From Flaccisagitta enflata (Eukaryota; Chaetognatha; Sagittoidea; Aphragmophora): 64,000 nt of DNA. The notes beneath the pieces were generated by a model. It was not told where the DNA came from. It ran no database searches and worked only from the letters and a program-made list of their open reading frames with translations. The stretch covers positions 92,628,001 to 92,692,000 of the forward strand of contig OZ231126.1 of the NCBI GenBank assembly GCA_965153355.1, read 5' to 3'. Shown here one piece after another: positions 1-13,261 of the stretch. Each line of letters begins with the position of its first letter. Within the stretch, counting starts at the first letter, position 1. Made by a program: the position numbers and the translations under genes.

Positions 1-240
1 AAATCCAAGCCTTGACGCTCAAATCCCAGCCTCAAGGCTCAAATCCCAGCCTCAAGGCTCAAATCCCAGCTTCAAGGCCCCAATTCCAGCCTTTAGGCTC
101 AAATAAAAACAGCATAGGTCATCGGCCCCTTCGGGGCCGCTGCCCCTCTAACTAGCTCTTACCCACATACATTCACAAAGGGGCAACGGGTACCGCTGAC
201 CATCTAACGCTTTTGCGATTATTATTCATGTTTCATTGAA
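1..240. repeat. Foldback-type module with about 20-base minisatellite
   Basis: A minisatellite of about 20 bases (unit like CAAATCCCAGCCTCAAGGCT) occupies 1-105 and is cut by the window edge. It is followed by a GC hairpin (GGCCCCTTCGGGGCC, 124-138) and the motif GCCGCTGCCC. The tail GGGTACCGCTGACC recurs near 36550 and, more diverged, near 3710. The same module recurs at 940, 3505-3760, 35980-36600 and 46366-46795. It is non-coding. Confidence 0.7.
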
Positions 241-439
241 AAATTAGGCCATTTACTAGTAAACCGTATTGCTTCTCCGTGGTCTCATTTGATGATTTAT
301 TTGCGTATCCTCGATGAGTAATTGCGTGCGTGCAAGAAAAGTGGGTGAGTGAATTGATATCTTTTGTTTCGTTTGGAGTTGCTAAGTTAGACATCTATGA
401 ATCAGGAGGAAAAACGTTTGAAAATCAATGTCCTTTTTT

Positions 440-474
440 AACCCCCTCTCTCTCTTTCTTTCTCTCTCTTTCTT

Positions 475-546
<72 letters not shown>
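440..546. repeat. Pyrimidine microsatellite (CT/CTTT)n
   Basis: Mixed CT and CTTT runs on the plus strand. The open frame across it is only a Ser/Leu/Phe translation of the repeat. Confidence 0.9.
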
Positions 547-564
547 CTTTTAGCTTTCCACCTT

Positions 565-845
565 TTTAGATAGGTCTGTCAGGAACGCATCTCTATGAGA
601 GGGCCTGCTCGTCGGTCGGCCCGTCCGTCCGTCTGTCTGTCCGTCGGTCCATTACGTCTGTCCAAAACCGCGTTTCTCGGCTGATTTTGGCCAAGGTGAG
701 ACCCTTTGCTAAAATGACATCTACAGACGTGTTCCGAGAGCCTCTTTTGCTACTTATACGTTTCATCTGTCTGTTCCTCCATCTGTCTCTCCATTTATGT
801 CACATGCACCAAATTCAATACACGTGGAGACACAGTCCGGACGCT
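565..845 (+). mobile_element. Hairpin element, AGATGCGTCC subfamily, partly decayed
   Basis: The terminal hairpin (568-592) pairs its first part with the later half ACGCATCT; the first half carries mutations. A CCGT/CTGT tetranucleotide run follows. The body contains CCGCGTTTCTCGGCTG and is shared with the copy at 32588-33039. The far end keeps GGACGC (839-844), the start of the expected matching word, then is lost. The next hairpin element begins 25 bases later. Confidence 0.65.
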
Positions 846-1029
846 TTGATGCTTTTTGCGATTTTTTTAGTCACGTGCTACGTGACTCTACACCCCGTTA
901 TGTCCGTCCGTCGGTTGGTTGGTTGGTTGGTCCCCTTTTTGGGCAGCGGGGACGAAGTCCTGTAGAACACAGGGGGACTTTTGTTCGTTCGTCCGTTCGT
1001 TCGTTCGTCCATTTGTCCTTTTATCCCCC

Positions 1030-1400
1030 CTATCAGGCCCCTCATATCTGGCCTCTGAGACCTCAAATCTGGCCTCTCAGGCTTCAAATCCAGCCTCTCA
1101 GGCCTCAAATCCAGCCTCCCAGGCCTCAAATCCAGCCTCTCAGGCCTCAAATCCAACCTCTCAGGCCTCAAAACAGGCCTTTCAGACCTCAAATCCAACC
1201 TCTCAGGCCTCAAACCTGGCCTCTCAGGCCTCAAATTAGGCTTCTCAAGCCTCCAGTCTAAATTCTTTGGCCTCAAACTTGCTCACAGGCCTCAAATTAG
1301 GCCTCTTAGGCCTCAAATCAGCTATCTAAGCCTCAATTTTTTTCTCTCAAACCTTAATCCAGCTCTCTCAAGCCTCAAGTCAGCCCTCTCAAGCTTCCAA
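1030..1400. repeat. Minisatellite, unit of about 20 bases (CAGGCCTCAAATCCAGCCTC)
   Basis: Roughly 15-18 tandem units of GGCCTCAAATCCAGCCTCTCA type. This is the core of the foldback module; the same unit recurs inverted at 33600-34290 and 36160-36400. The open frames here only translate it. Confidence 0.85.
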
Positions 1401-2084
1401 TTGGCTAGAGATGCAGAAGCGGTAGATTTTTGGACCGCTTCCGCTTCCGCTTCCAAAGGCATATTTGAGAATTGACAGCTTCCGCTTCCGCTTCCGCTTT
1501 CACCATTTCAAAAAGCAGGGGATAAAACGAGGAAATATAAAAGATAATAGAAAATATGTTGATGACATAGATATCAATATGATTTTTTTGCTGTCACTAG
1601 TTATTGCAATGAGTTTAAACAATTATTTTGTCTTTATTTGTTTATTTATTTATTTTTTTTATTTATATATTTATTCATTTATCTATTCATTCTGTACCTT
1701 TCAACTAATCTTTGAAATCATTTTTTTCTTGAATTTGTATATTTATTTATGACATCATTGGATCATCTAACAGAGTGTCCAATAAATTTGGCAAAAACTG
1801 AATTGCACTTAAACCATACTTATAGGTGGCCCAGTAAGCTGAAATTTGGTATGTAGCCTCCCAATTAGTTCTATTAGATGTTAGAATGCACAATTTTTCA
1901 TGTGGATTCCCTTGGATTAAAAGGCAAGGGATTATGCCTCAAACAAACTTTCCAATTTTGGGTAATTTTTACCATGAAAAAATGGAAGAGGATTGCAACA
2001 TACTTGACCTCTTTGACATCAATTTGAGTACCCAAATGTGGTCAATGAATAGGTCGGTATACATCATTGAAGCAGAACATTCCT

Positions 2085-2235
2085 TTTTAGTTGCGGACAC
2101 GCAACTCTATAAGAGGCTTTGTCCGTCCGTCCGTCGGTCCGTCGGTCCGTAACCATCAAGTCAAAAAGTGGGAAAACGCGCATTTCCGCCCCTGCCCACC
2201 CGTCCGCAACTGATGGCCGTGTATCCGGCCTTGTT
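2085..2235 (+). mobile_element. Hairpin element, AGTTGCGGAC subfamily, complete
   Basis: The hairpin AGTTGCGGACACGCAACT is at 2089-2106, followed by CTATAAGAGGCTTTGTCCG and a short CCGT/CGGT core. The body reads AAAGTGGGAAAACGCGCATT. The far end carries GTCCGCAACT (2202-2211), the exact reverse complement of the first hairpin half. The element ends GGCCGTGTATCCGGCCTTGTT. Confidence 0.8.
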
Positions 2236-2610
2236 ACTCAAAATCGGCTGTAGGCATTAAAGAATTCAGCCAGAATAAATTGAAATAAATGACCAGTTGT
2301 TTTTTGTTCATCAAAGCTAATTCTTACGTGACAACTTCAAATGGACCTTTCCTGCCTTGTATTGACCTATTCTTATGGATTTTTACTGCGTGTTGGATTA
2401 TAAGTATTTAAAACTAACCAACCATCATGGTTGACTATTTTTTGGATGAGAACAATCCATTGAGAATAGCATTTAGATGCTATCTTTAAGATTTTGCCAA
2501 ATTATTTGACACCCTGTTATTTGCTTTTGTTTTTCAAAAATTTATGAAATCAGGTCTTAAGGTATATGAGTCTTGCTCTTTTCCAATTAACCAATCAACT
2601 GTGAATAAAT

Positions 2611-3080
<470 letters not shown>

Positions 3081-3884
3081 AAGAGAAAGACAAAAAGACA
3101 GAAAAAAGTCAGATGAAGCAAAAAAAGAATAAAAGAATATACCAACAGAGACAAACAGATATATACAAAAGCAATAATAATAAAAAATAATAACACCAAG
3201 AGAAGAAAAAAAAACCAAAAAATGAATAAATTATACTAAGATAAGTATCATTAAGACTGATATGATTATTGTCAAAATATTGTCAGGATCTGAAGTGGAA
3301 GCGGAAGCGGAAGCGGAAGCGGAAGCGGAAGCGGAAGTGCTTGATTATGTCCTTTTGCTTCCGCTTCCGCTTTCATTAGGCATCAAAAAAAGTTTTCGCT
3401 TCCGCTTCCACCTAATTTCAAAATTGCGCTTCCGCTTCCGCTTCCGCTTCCATGCTCAAACTACCGCTTCCACCCGCTTCCGCTTCCGCTTCTGCATCTC
3501 TACGATTGGCATTCTCAGGCCTTACATCAGCCTTCTCAGACCTCAGTCTAGGCTCATGAAGGCCTTCAGTCAGCCCTCTATGGCATCTCATCCACTTGTT
3601 CAGGCAGGACGAACGAAAGTCCCCCTGTGTTCTACAGGACTTCGTTCCCTTTGGAGCCGCTGCCCTGCTTCCCCTCACTCCAATTCACAATCACTCAAAG
3701 TAGGGCAACGGATATCGCTGACCACATATTGCCCTTGGGCGACCTGTTACTTTTTTGGCGTTTTTGAGCGTTTTCAGCTCACTTCTCTTGCCCATATGCC
3801 CCAGTGACCTTTTCCATCACTGCCCCTGCCCACCCGCACGCGACCAGAGTAGCCGTGTATCCAGCCTTGTTTCGGGAAATGGTA

Positions 3885-4109
<225 letters not shown>

Positions 4110-4373
4110 CATCATCATCTTCAGCGTCCCACATCATCAGAATGTGAAGCAAGAACATATTCATGCCTCGGATGTTTGTATGTGTGTGTGAAGAGTAGAT
4201 AATCTGGAGTGAAGATCAAGGAATCTGAGCCACTGAGTGTTTAGAATAAGGTCATGCTCAAAGTTCGAAAGCTTCAAGTTGGAAGAAGGGGAAGAATATA
4301 CGAGCCAAGTGGATCGAGTAATCTTTATGCCTCACTCAACAAGTTCACATCCCTACAAAATTGGATACATCGG

Positions 4374-4566
<193 letters not shown>

Positions 4567-4905
4567 TTACTGGCTTGTGAGGGCTGATTTGAGGTTTACG
4601 ACGCTATGAAAGAGACGGATGGATGGACAAATAAATGTATATCGTACAATGTAGAAATGAACGGACGTTCAAAAATTTTCCCGGGTGTTCTTAAGGACAT
4701 CGGCCCTTTTAGTTTTAGGCCACTGCCCGATTAACAGAGTGGAAGACGACAATCAGATGAGCAACAGTAATATATAAAGAAAAATAACGATAAAGAAAGA
4801 AAAAACAAAACAATAGAACAGGAATACGAACGAGAGGGAACGAGCAGCGATTCTGGTGTGGCTAACCGCGGAATGCGGGGAATGAAAATAATTGGACAAA
4901 ATGCA

Positions 4906-5718
4906 GAAGGAGAAGAAGAAGAAGAAGAAGAAGAAGAAGAAGAAGAAGAAGAAGAAGAAGAAGAAGAAGAAGAAGAAGAAGAAGAAGAAGAAGAAGAAGA
5001 AGAAGAAGAAGAAGAAGAAGAAGAAGAAGAAGAAGAAGAAGAAGAAGAGGGAGAAGAAGAGGGAGAAGAAGAAGAAGAAGAAGAAGAAGAAGAAGAAGAA
5101 GAAGAAGAAGAAGAAGAAGAAGAAGAAGAAGAAGAAAGAAGAAGAAGAAGAATAAGAAGAAGAAGAAGAGGAGAAGAAAAAAGAAGAAGAAGAAGAAGAA
5201 GAAGAAGAAGAAGAAGAAGAAGAAGAAGAAGAAGAAGAAGAAGAAGAAGAAGAAGAAGAAGAAGAAGAAGAAGAAGAAGAAGAAGAAGAAGAAGAAGAAG
5301 AAGAAGAAGAAGAAGAAGAAGAAGAAGAAGAAGAAGAAGAAGAAGAAGAAGGAGAAGAAGAAGAAGAAGAAGAAGAAGAAGAAGAAGAAGAAGAAGAAGA
5401 AGAAGAAGAAGAAGAAGAAGAAGAAGAAGAAGAAGAAGAAGAAGAAGAAGAAGAAGGAGAAGAAGAAGAAGAAGAAGAAGGAAGAAGAAGAAGAAGAAGA
5501 AGAAGAAGAAGAAGAAGAAGAAGAAGAAGAAGAAGAAGAAGAAGAAGAAGAAGAAGAAGAAGAAGAAGAAGAAGAAGAAGAAGAAGAAGAAGAAGAAGAA
5601 GAAGAAGAAGAAGAAGAAGAAGAAGAAGAAGAAGAAGAAGAAGAAGAAGAAGAAGAAGAAGAAGAAGAAGAAGGGGAAGAAGAAGAAGAAGAAGAAGAAG
5701 GGGAAGAAGAAGAAGAAA
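4906..5718. repeat. (GAA)n tract of about 810 bases
   Basis: An almost uninterrupted GAA purine tract with single GGA/AAA variants near 5048-5062, 5135-5185, 5351, 5456, 5480, 5673 and 5700. Poly-Glu, Lys, Arg and (minus strand) Ser/Leu/Phe frames are repeat translations. Long GAA/TTC tracts of this kind are known to adopt triplex (H-DNA) structures. Confidence 0.97.
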
Positions 5719-6853
5719 TAGATAATAGAAGGGTTGGGTAGAAAGCTGAAAATTCAAATTGTGAACCGGTTCGAAGAATGAAAATTTCTCCATTCCAAAC
5801 CCGAACAAGTCCGATTTTTACGTTAATTTTGTCCTCCGATAACCTTTTCTCTATGCCAACGCCACCTTTGATTTACCTTCCCTGGATTTGAAATGAGACG
5901 CTTTTATTGAATGCTTCTAAACACTTTCTTGAATGCTGCACCTTTGGCTTTGAGGTGACACCTGAGTAAACGGTTCTTTATTTGAAGGATCGAAATTCGG
6001 CCAAGCCTGAGAGGGCATCATTCCTTGCTCCAGTAGCATCACATTTGCAGCCGTTATGTGGGGTTGAGTTGTCAATTGTACGCTTAAAGGGAATCAAATC
6101 AAAGCGAATTTAGAAGGGGTCAATCACACCCGATCCATCTGTTGTCCCGCTTGACCTTTTCGACTCATAGTTTTTAAAACAAGTCATTAACTAGATAACT
6201 AGAAAACTAGTCATTAGAACAATAAGGCTTCTCGAGGTCGTCTTCCATGTATTTCAGTCAGTTGGTGAAGTGAATGATGACCTTGCACTTTTCATGTAGA
6301 GAGTTAAAACTAGTTAGGCCCTAATTTTCTGCCTACCATCTTCGAAATGAATACATGAAACATTCCTCCACCTATTGGTTTAAATTTTAATGCTTAGCCA
6401 TTTAGAAAAGAGTGTTTAAGTAGATCATCTCGACAATATTAGTGTAAGAACACGAGGCTCTTTCTTTAGGCATTTAGTCGTCTTACTCCGCATTCAGAAC
6501 TGGTGGTTTATTTTTCAAGAGCGATTTTTTTTTACGGAATGTAGGAAAATTCTTAAAAGGAACAAAACCAGAATGACCGAACATCGGGGAAGTCAATTCC
6601 AGGCGAAATAGGTCGGTAGCAAGTTTTTAAAGTCAGATATGTTTCCTAATACGTCATTCTTGAGTTGGGGCAAGCCTTACTAGGGACCGCCGCTGATCGC
6701 TGCGATGCTAAGCGCTTGGACCTGAATGCTACGCTGCCTTACATCGATCTCAACGCCACTTTATCATATGTCGATGACACTAAATCTGTCAGTAATGATG
6801 CTGAAGCGCCAAGAGACCAGAAAAAAGAACCGTGCAAAATCTGCAGGTGACAC
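5719..6853. other. AT-rich intergenic DNA, nothing recognised
   Basis: No tandem repeat, terminal repeat or supported reading frame was seen. Open frames are short and have no recognisable domains. Confidence 0.5.
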
Positions 6854-6960
6854 AACAAGGCCAACTACTATAAGTCACGTGACCGACCAACCGACCCACC
6901 GACGGACGGACGGATGGACGGACAAAGCGGAGTGTAGAGTCGCTTGCACGCGACTAAAAA
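6854..6960 (-). mobile_element. Minimal hairpin element (about 107 bases)
   Basis: Starts AACAAGGCCAACTACTATA, then the word AGTCACGTG (6873-6881), a short GACC/GACG core and GGAGTGTAG. It ends in the hairpin AGTCGCTTGCACGCGACT (6938-6955) plus TAAAA. The word differs from the hairpin by one C-to-T type change. This is one of the shortest near-complete copies and shows the minimum parts: start block, word, tetranucleotide core, hairpin. Confidence 0.75.
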
Positions 6961-7418
6961 CTGTCGAGAGCGCCCAAATAGCTGAGGAAGCCCTCTTCCA
7001 GTAAAAGCGCGTTTCTAGTCAAAGAATCATGTTTTTACCATTTGTTTGCTCGCACCGCTCAATCCGTTCAATTGCAGCGCTTAACTATACTCGCTTGGCT
7101 CGCTTGCTCCATTTACGGGTTGCTCACTTCCCTTACTCCCTCGTGGGTTAGTGAAATTTATTTATATGTGTTCACGCTGTAAACGCTGGATCAAATGCAG
7201 TTTTCATCTTCACCAGAAACATGCCCTTTTTTTGAGCAAATCTCATTGATTGCGCTGAACAAAAAAGTTATGAAATTATGGTTTCAGAACAAGATTTGAT
7301 TGAAGAAGACCTGGAAACGGTTTGGATACATACATTCGTTGCATCATCCGACAAAGACATTCAGGTCCTAATGTTTCTCTACCCAGCACAGGTCACATGC
7401 GATGCCGCTCTTGAAAGA

Positions 7419-7557
7419 AACAAGGCCAGATACACAACAATCTCGTCGCGGACGGCTAGGCAGGAGCAGTAATGCGAAAACTGCTCGGAAATAAAAAATG
7501 TGACGGATGGATGGACCGACATACCAACTGACCTACCGACCAACATGGCAAGGTGTA
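7419..7557 (-). mobile_element. Hairpin element, AGTCGCGGAC subfamily, hairpin end lost
   Basis: AACAAGGCC start (7419), word GTCGCGGAC (7445-7453), GGCAGGAGCAGTAATGCG body and a GATG/GACC core. It stops at CAAGGTGTA, where the hairpin should follow. Another isolated hairpin of mixed type lies at about 7657-7675. Confidence 0.6.
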
Positions 7558-7763
7558 AAAAAAGAACTAATTTCAATGCTTGCAATCCAAACTGGCTCTG
7601 GCACATTCCATCACTTTCTCAGAATTTTTTCCAGCGGGATTATTTCAACTTTTTAGATGCGTGCCACGCGACTTTACACCCAGCTTTGTCTGCGACTGAT
7701 AGACACGACTAACATAGACATATTGACTAAAGATTTTTTCCGCTCCGCAGTATGGTTATTTCT

Positions 7764-7990
7764 AGTTGCCGACATGCAACTCCATTAGAGGCTTTGTCCA
7801 TCGGTCTATTGGTCCGTTGGTCCGTTGGTCCGTGATCAAGTTAAAAAGTGTGAAAGCACGCATTTTTTACGCTGCTGTGTGACTGTCCATGTGTATGTGT
7901 TTGGGGTGGGCGAGGGTGTGAATGGGGGTTGTATGCCCCTGCCCACCCATCCACAACAATTTTGTGACCCCACGTCACTTGTTCTTTTTG
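7764..7990 (+). mobile_element. Degenerate hairpin element, AGTTGCGGAC-like
   Basis: Decayed hairpin AGTTGCCGACATGCAACT, then GAGGCTTTGTCC, a GGTCCGTT core and the body GTGTGAAAGCACGCATTTTT. The far end ATCCACAAC is degenerate. Confidence 0.5.
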
Positions 7991-8205
7991 TATTGAATCG
8001 ACTGAACAGTGAGTTCGACAGAACCACAGACAGATGGATCAGACGAAAAGTTATGTTGCGATGTTAATTTGGAAAGTGTTCCTTGTGTAGTAAACTGAAT
8101 AGAATTTCAATCACCCAAAATCTTTGCCTTGCGTCTTGGTAAACGGTCAGATTTCCAGGATGATGATATCTCAATGAAAAGGAAAAAAAACAACCATATA
8201 GGTCT

Positions 8206-8825
8206 TAAAAAGAGTGTAGAACAAGAATATGATATTCATTTTGGTCAACCACTGGCCACTAACATTAGAAACAGTTTTTTGTACTCACAACTGTTATTTT
8301 TGCTCTAAAAACAATGTCTAATAGTATTTTTTCATTATTTCTATGAATATTTTTTTCATAAAAATAATACTTTAGTGAGCTCAATATATCATGGGATGTA
8401 TCTAAGAGGCCTTAAAATAACTTTTAAGGCTAGAAATTAAAAAGATAAGCCATTTTTTTACCATTCTAAAAAAAAACATTTGAAACTGTTTCTCAGCATA
8501 AAACATATGCCAGGTATCAGTTTCATTTGTCCACTAAATGAAATGCACCATTTCTAAGCTAAAAATGCTTAACCACAATACAAATGAGATCAAAATGAAA
8601 ATTCTTAAAAATGACCAAAAGTAGAAAAATACACTAAAAATTGAATCAACTTTGTAGAAATGATCAATATACATTCATTTCAATTTAGATTTACAAAAAA
8701 AAAATTTTTTTAAATTAATGATTTTTCTGTAAAGATTTTAATTTTTTGTACAGAAATCATTTCAAATTTTATTTGCCGATTTTAGACAAAAATGAACATC
8801 ATATTCTGATTCTACTCTCTTTTTA
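8206..8825. mobile_element. 620-base MITE with about 40-base terminal inverted repeats
   Basis: The left end TAAAAAGAGTGTAGAACAAG (8206) matches the reverse complement of the right end (TAAAAAGAGAGTAGAATCAG, ending 8825) and continues imperfectly through GAATATGAT...TTCATTTT. The outermost bases could be a TA target duplication. The interior is AT-rich and non-coding. Confidence 0.6.
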
Positions 8826-9765
8826 GCACGTCCGTGCAAAAAATTAGGATTGCTTATTGTTTTACAGTTTAAACCCTTGAAATTGAGATAATTCAAGTCT
8901 GGGGATCTGACATAAAGTTCATTTATTTTGGCCTCCAGAGTTTCGTGGTAGGGTACTGGGACACCGAAGAGTTCGTTGGAAGGCCGGGGCTATTCATTTA
9001 AAAAGAGGCTATCGACAGGCTATTGATAGGAAATTTAGCTCATACTAGCGTCAGTCAGTCAGAAATCGATCGACATAAAAGACAGATAGACAGAAATTTC
9101 CGCCAAATTAGGTTTAGTTGAGGTGTAGCCAAAGTTGAAAGTCCAAAAAGGCTTTTGACCGGACTTAGAATATTTTTGATGATTTTTGGCGGAGAACGGT
9201 AAGACCCATTTTATGTGGTTGCCAAGGAGAAGAGCCGAAAGGGGATTTACAGGCCGTTAAGACAGATGATTAGTAGATAGGATATCATGGGGTCATTAAT
9301 AGAAAAGAAACCAAAGAAAATGACAAAATTATGCAATGGAAAAAGATAATTTAAATCTGAAAAAATGTGTTAAAAAGCCATGTGAAAACAATTTCGCCCT
9401 TTTTTGCTAGATTCTAACTTTCAAATTCTATCTATTTTGGCTCGCCCTAGAATGTGTTTTAAAAACATTCATTTTATGAAATTTCTCATTTTGAAGTTGC
9501 TAAATCTTTCATCTTTTTTGAAAATTCTTTAATTCAATATCATAGACTCGGAACTGAACAGTTTAAAAATGTTTTCTAAAGGCTCTCTGGATCTTTTTTC
9601 AAAATTGATCCACCATCTCTATCAGCAAAGTTGTTTCGTTTTCTTTAGTTTCATTTGGCGCGGTACACCCTGTACATGTTCAGATTTCAGAGTTTTATAC
9701 GGACAAATTGATAAGCCCTTGTTTATGGAAGTAATCAGAGAGAAAAAATTCGAGGTCCTTCGTAA
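8826..9765. other. AT-rich intergenic DNA
   Basis: Nothing beyond simple A/T runs and a short GACAGATAGACAG run at 9070-9095. No supported gene. Confidence 0.4.
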
Positions 9766-9768
9766 ACG

Positions 9769-9996
9769 AACAAGGCCAAGCAGGCCAACAATGCGTCCTT
9801 TAAGAATGAACGTTCTCAAGAATGACTAGATTAATCAATAAATGAATTATGAAATGAATAAATGAACGATTTGATTGGTGCTCCTTTTTAGATAAGGCTC
9901 AAACTCTGTGATTTAGATGTTGACTTGACAGACCAACTGACTGACAGACAGACCAACAGACAGACATCTCATAGAGATGCGAGGACGCAACTAAGA
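9769..9996 (-). mobile_element. Hairpin element, AGATGCGTCC subfamily
   Basis: Start AACAAGGCCAAGCAGGCC (9769), word ATGCGTCC (9791-9798), AT-rich body, GACAGACC core and the hairpin AGATGCGAGGACGCAACT (9975-9992), which has two stem mutations. The start block with GGCC...GGCC is the variant specific to this subfamily (compare 48295-48323). Confidence 0.65.
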
Positions 9997-10209
9997 AATG
10001 AAATGACTCACGTTGAAAGAAAAAAAAAAGAAAAATATAAACAAGAACTATCGAAGAAGCTGAAAATAGAAAAAATGGTAAAACAAACATGAGTTTTTTT
10101 TTCTTTGCCTTTTTAGACCAATTTTTCTTCTCTTTGTCTCGAATTTGCCTTCTTCTTTCCGTCTACTTGACTTTTAATGCGAGAAACTGGACGCCCCCTT
10201 TCAACCCTT

Positions 10210-10512
<303 letters not shown>

Positions 10513-10929
10513 TACAAGAAAAAAAAAATAAAATGAGGTCTCTCTATCATTTTCTTGACATTTAACTTTCGTTCAAAGCTTTAAAAATTTTGTTTCTGTC
10601 GATGAAACATTTATGTTCCATCAACTTGTGAAAAGAACGACAAAAACGGGACAAAAAAAAAAAAAAAGAACAAGAAAAACGAGGAAGAAGTGGCAGACGT
10701 GGGATTTGATGATCATTGTACATACACTTTTTTTTTATAAGAACCAAGTTTATAAGAACGTTAGGCTTCAAATCGTCAAAAATTGAAGAACATGCTAAGA
10801 ACATTGGAAGGCGTTATTTCTAAAAAAAATTAAGAACATTAGGCTTAAAATCATAAAGATGATAAGAACATTTTTTTTCTGAGGTTTTTTTTAATCAATT
10901 GTTCTTTGTAAACAGACAGACTCTGTATC

Positions 10930-11780
10930 TCCGCCACATGCACGAGTTGAGCTAGCTGCATCGTTTCTAGTCATAAAAAAAAAAATGAGTAAGGAGGCTA
11001 AAAAAAGCTCGATCTTGTGTAAAAAAAACCTGGGGAATCCAACCTTGACCTTTTTAGAGCCCTACGCGGGGGCATCAAGAAACAGCACCTAAAAAACACC
11101 AAAAAATGGCTACTTTTTGGTATTTTTGGCCAAAATTTAATACTTACATAAAGGCCAAGTGTTTAAATTCATAATTGGGGATGCTTCATGTTGTAAGAGA
11201 CTAGGAAAACAAGAATCATGATTGTGGGGCTATTATGGGGTACCTAAAAAGGCACAAAAAGGGCCCTTAAAGCGAAAAATTAATATTTTTTTTTTTCATT
11301 GTAGCTACAAAAATGATTGGAATGCCTTCAAATTTGATATGGAAGTTCCTGATTATTGCTTCTACTATCATGTAAAATTTTGTGGCCCTCCCTAAATGGC
11401 TTCATAGGAAAATTTGGCCCAAAACAACAAAAATCGCTCAAAAAAATTCATGTTTTTTTAGTTCATTGACCTGTAAACATAATTTAATGGTCAGCGTACC
11501 CCTTTTTTTTTCCTATTTTGCTAATATGACATGTTTTGAGGTTCAAAAAGAAATTTCAGATCTTATTTACAAAATATGGCGGAGATATGACCATTTGAGG
11601 TAACATGGTAAAACTGAAAAAAAAAACCCTGTGATTTCTGGGTATTTTTGGGGAAAATTTGGTACAAATAGGGGTCCCAAAAGTTTTAACTCATAATTGG
11701 GGTCGCGTCAAGATGTAAGAGACTGAGAAATCAAGAATCATGATGGGGCTATTATGGGGTACCTAAAAAGGCACAAAAAG
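10930..11780. repeat. Two diverged direct copies of a dispersed repeat
   Basis: A block at about 11095-11275 (AATTGGGGATGC...AAGAGACTAGGAAAACAAG...GGGGCTATTATGGGGTACC) recurs at about 11640-11785. The upstream part (about 10935-11140) also matches 61801-62000 in the same orientation, and the downstream part matches 63697-63770. It is a non-coding interspersed repeat. Confidence 0.65.
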
Positions 11781-11794
11781 GGCCCCTACTACTC

Positions 11795-12115
11795 GACTCA
11801 TAAAAAAGCCGCACTTTTAAATGGCAAATTGTCATACTGAATTTCAAAATAACTAACTAAAATCTTAGACCATTAAAAAGCTCTTGAAAAGATCTTTCAT
11901 TTGGCTCCAATCTGGAAATTCTAGCTTTATTCATTTAGAAATGGCATAAGAAGGATTAAAAACATTGCTATTTTCAGTTTGCAATCCCATTGAAAAATGA
12001 GCATTTTTATAAATTAGAAGATATCTTTGGCAAGCTCTAGCTCCCAAACCGTTTGAGATACAGATTTGGGATTGGTCTAGAATAAAAAAAAAATGAAAAT
12101 CTTTCAAATCATTTA
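11795..12115 (+). repeat. Diverged copy of the repeat also seen at 44509-44916
   Basis: Shared blocks in order are GCCGCACTTTTAAATGG, TCTTTCATTTGGCTCCAATC, TTTAGAAATGGCAT, CTCTAGCTCCCAAACCG, TTTGAGATACAG and GGTCTAGAAT. The left terminal repeat is degenerate here. Its right edge meets the outer end of the large inverted duplication. Confidence 0.6.
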
Positions 12116-12134
12116 AATAAAAAAATGTTCAAAT

Positions 12135-12196
12135 CCGACGGACCGACGGATGGACGGACAAAGCCTCTTATAGAACTGCGTGTCCGCAACTAAAAA
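12135..12196 (-). mobile_element. Truncated hairpin element at outer end of left arm
   Basis: Only the GACG core and the hairpin AACTGCGTGTCCGCAACT (12174-12191) plus TAAAAA remain. The complete partner in the other arm is at 60978-61145. The truncation falls in the tetranucleotide core and coincides with the arm boundary. Confidence 0.7.
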
Positions 12197-12328
12197 GTCA
12201 AACAATAAACAATGAATGACAACAAAAAGAAATGGGAAAAAGAAAACCGTTTAGATCAATCTCGGAATTTTGACTGTGATCTTGTACTTGAGATCAATGT
12301 CATTCTTAAACGAAATTACATCCACGAT

Positions 12329-12470
12329 TTTTAGTCGCGGACACGCGACTCTACGCCTTGCCGTGTCGGTCCGTCCGTCCGTCCGTGACATTTTTGAAAT
12401 GCGAGCGGAAAATGTCTTACCGCCCCTGCCAAACCGTCCGCGACTGTCCTGCCGTGTATCCGGCCTTGTT
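12329..12470 (+). mobile_element. Hairpin element, AGTCGCGGAC subfamily, complete
   Basis: Hairpin AGTCGCGGACACGCGACT (12333-12350), CTACGCCTTGCCGTGTCGG, CCGT core, body AAATGCGAGCGGAAAATGTC. The far-end word GTCCGCGACT (12436-12445) is the exact reverse complement of the first hairpin half. Ends GCCGTGTATCCGGCCTTGTT. Its partner in the right arm is at 60701-60843. Confidence 0.85.
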
Positions 12471-13261
12471 TTTTTGTTTTCAAACGACAACAATAAAGGA
12501 AAAAAGTCAAGCTGAAGTATCTCAATTTTCCTTTTTTTTCATTCTTTTTGTCCCTGAATGTCACGATCGCGTTTTGATGCTGTTTTGTGGCATTCCGACT
12601 CATTTAGTGATTGACTCCCGAAGTCAATTTACTCAGTTTCAACTTACTTCTATCTGTCTGTCTCTCTGTCTGTCTGTCTGTCTGTCTCTCTGTCTGTCTG
12701 TCTGTCTGTCCGTATGTTTGGCAATTTATTGCTACCAATTCGTTTAATTCTCACTTGGTCATCATACCAGTAATGGCGACTGTCGCCGTGAGGAAAAAAG
12801 TCGTAAGCATTGGTCACTTTTCACCAAGTTTTTATCTTCAGCTCTCTGCATTTTTCTTTATTTGTTAGATCAAATCAAGAGCAATTGTATGTATTGTATG
12901 TATGTATGTATGTATTGTATGCATGAAAAATAGAACTGAGCCAAATGAGCTAGTTGAGCTAAATACTCAAAATCACTCAACCAAATATCCAGCTATGACA
13001 TGATCTAAGCTTGGGAAACGTATGCCATTCACGAGGGGTCAAAATTGAACATTTTATAAATTAAAATTTGACTTTTTCTAGTCATTATATATGATAATAC
13101 AAGTAATTAAGCGAATAAATTGATATGAATTTGTATCCCCAAAAAAATTTATGGATGACTTTCAAAAAAGGCATCTTTATCGCAATCACAATAATTTTTT
13201 TCTCTTTTTGGTTGTGGAGCCGCGACTTTGTAACAAGCTGTGCCCGACGGTCCGTTCAATT

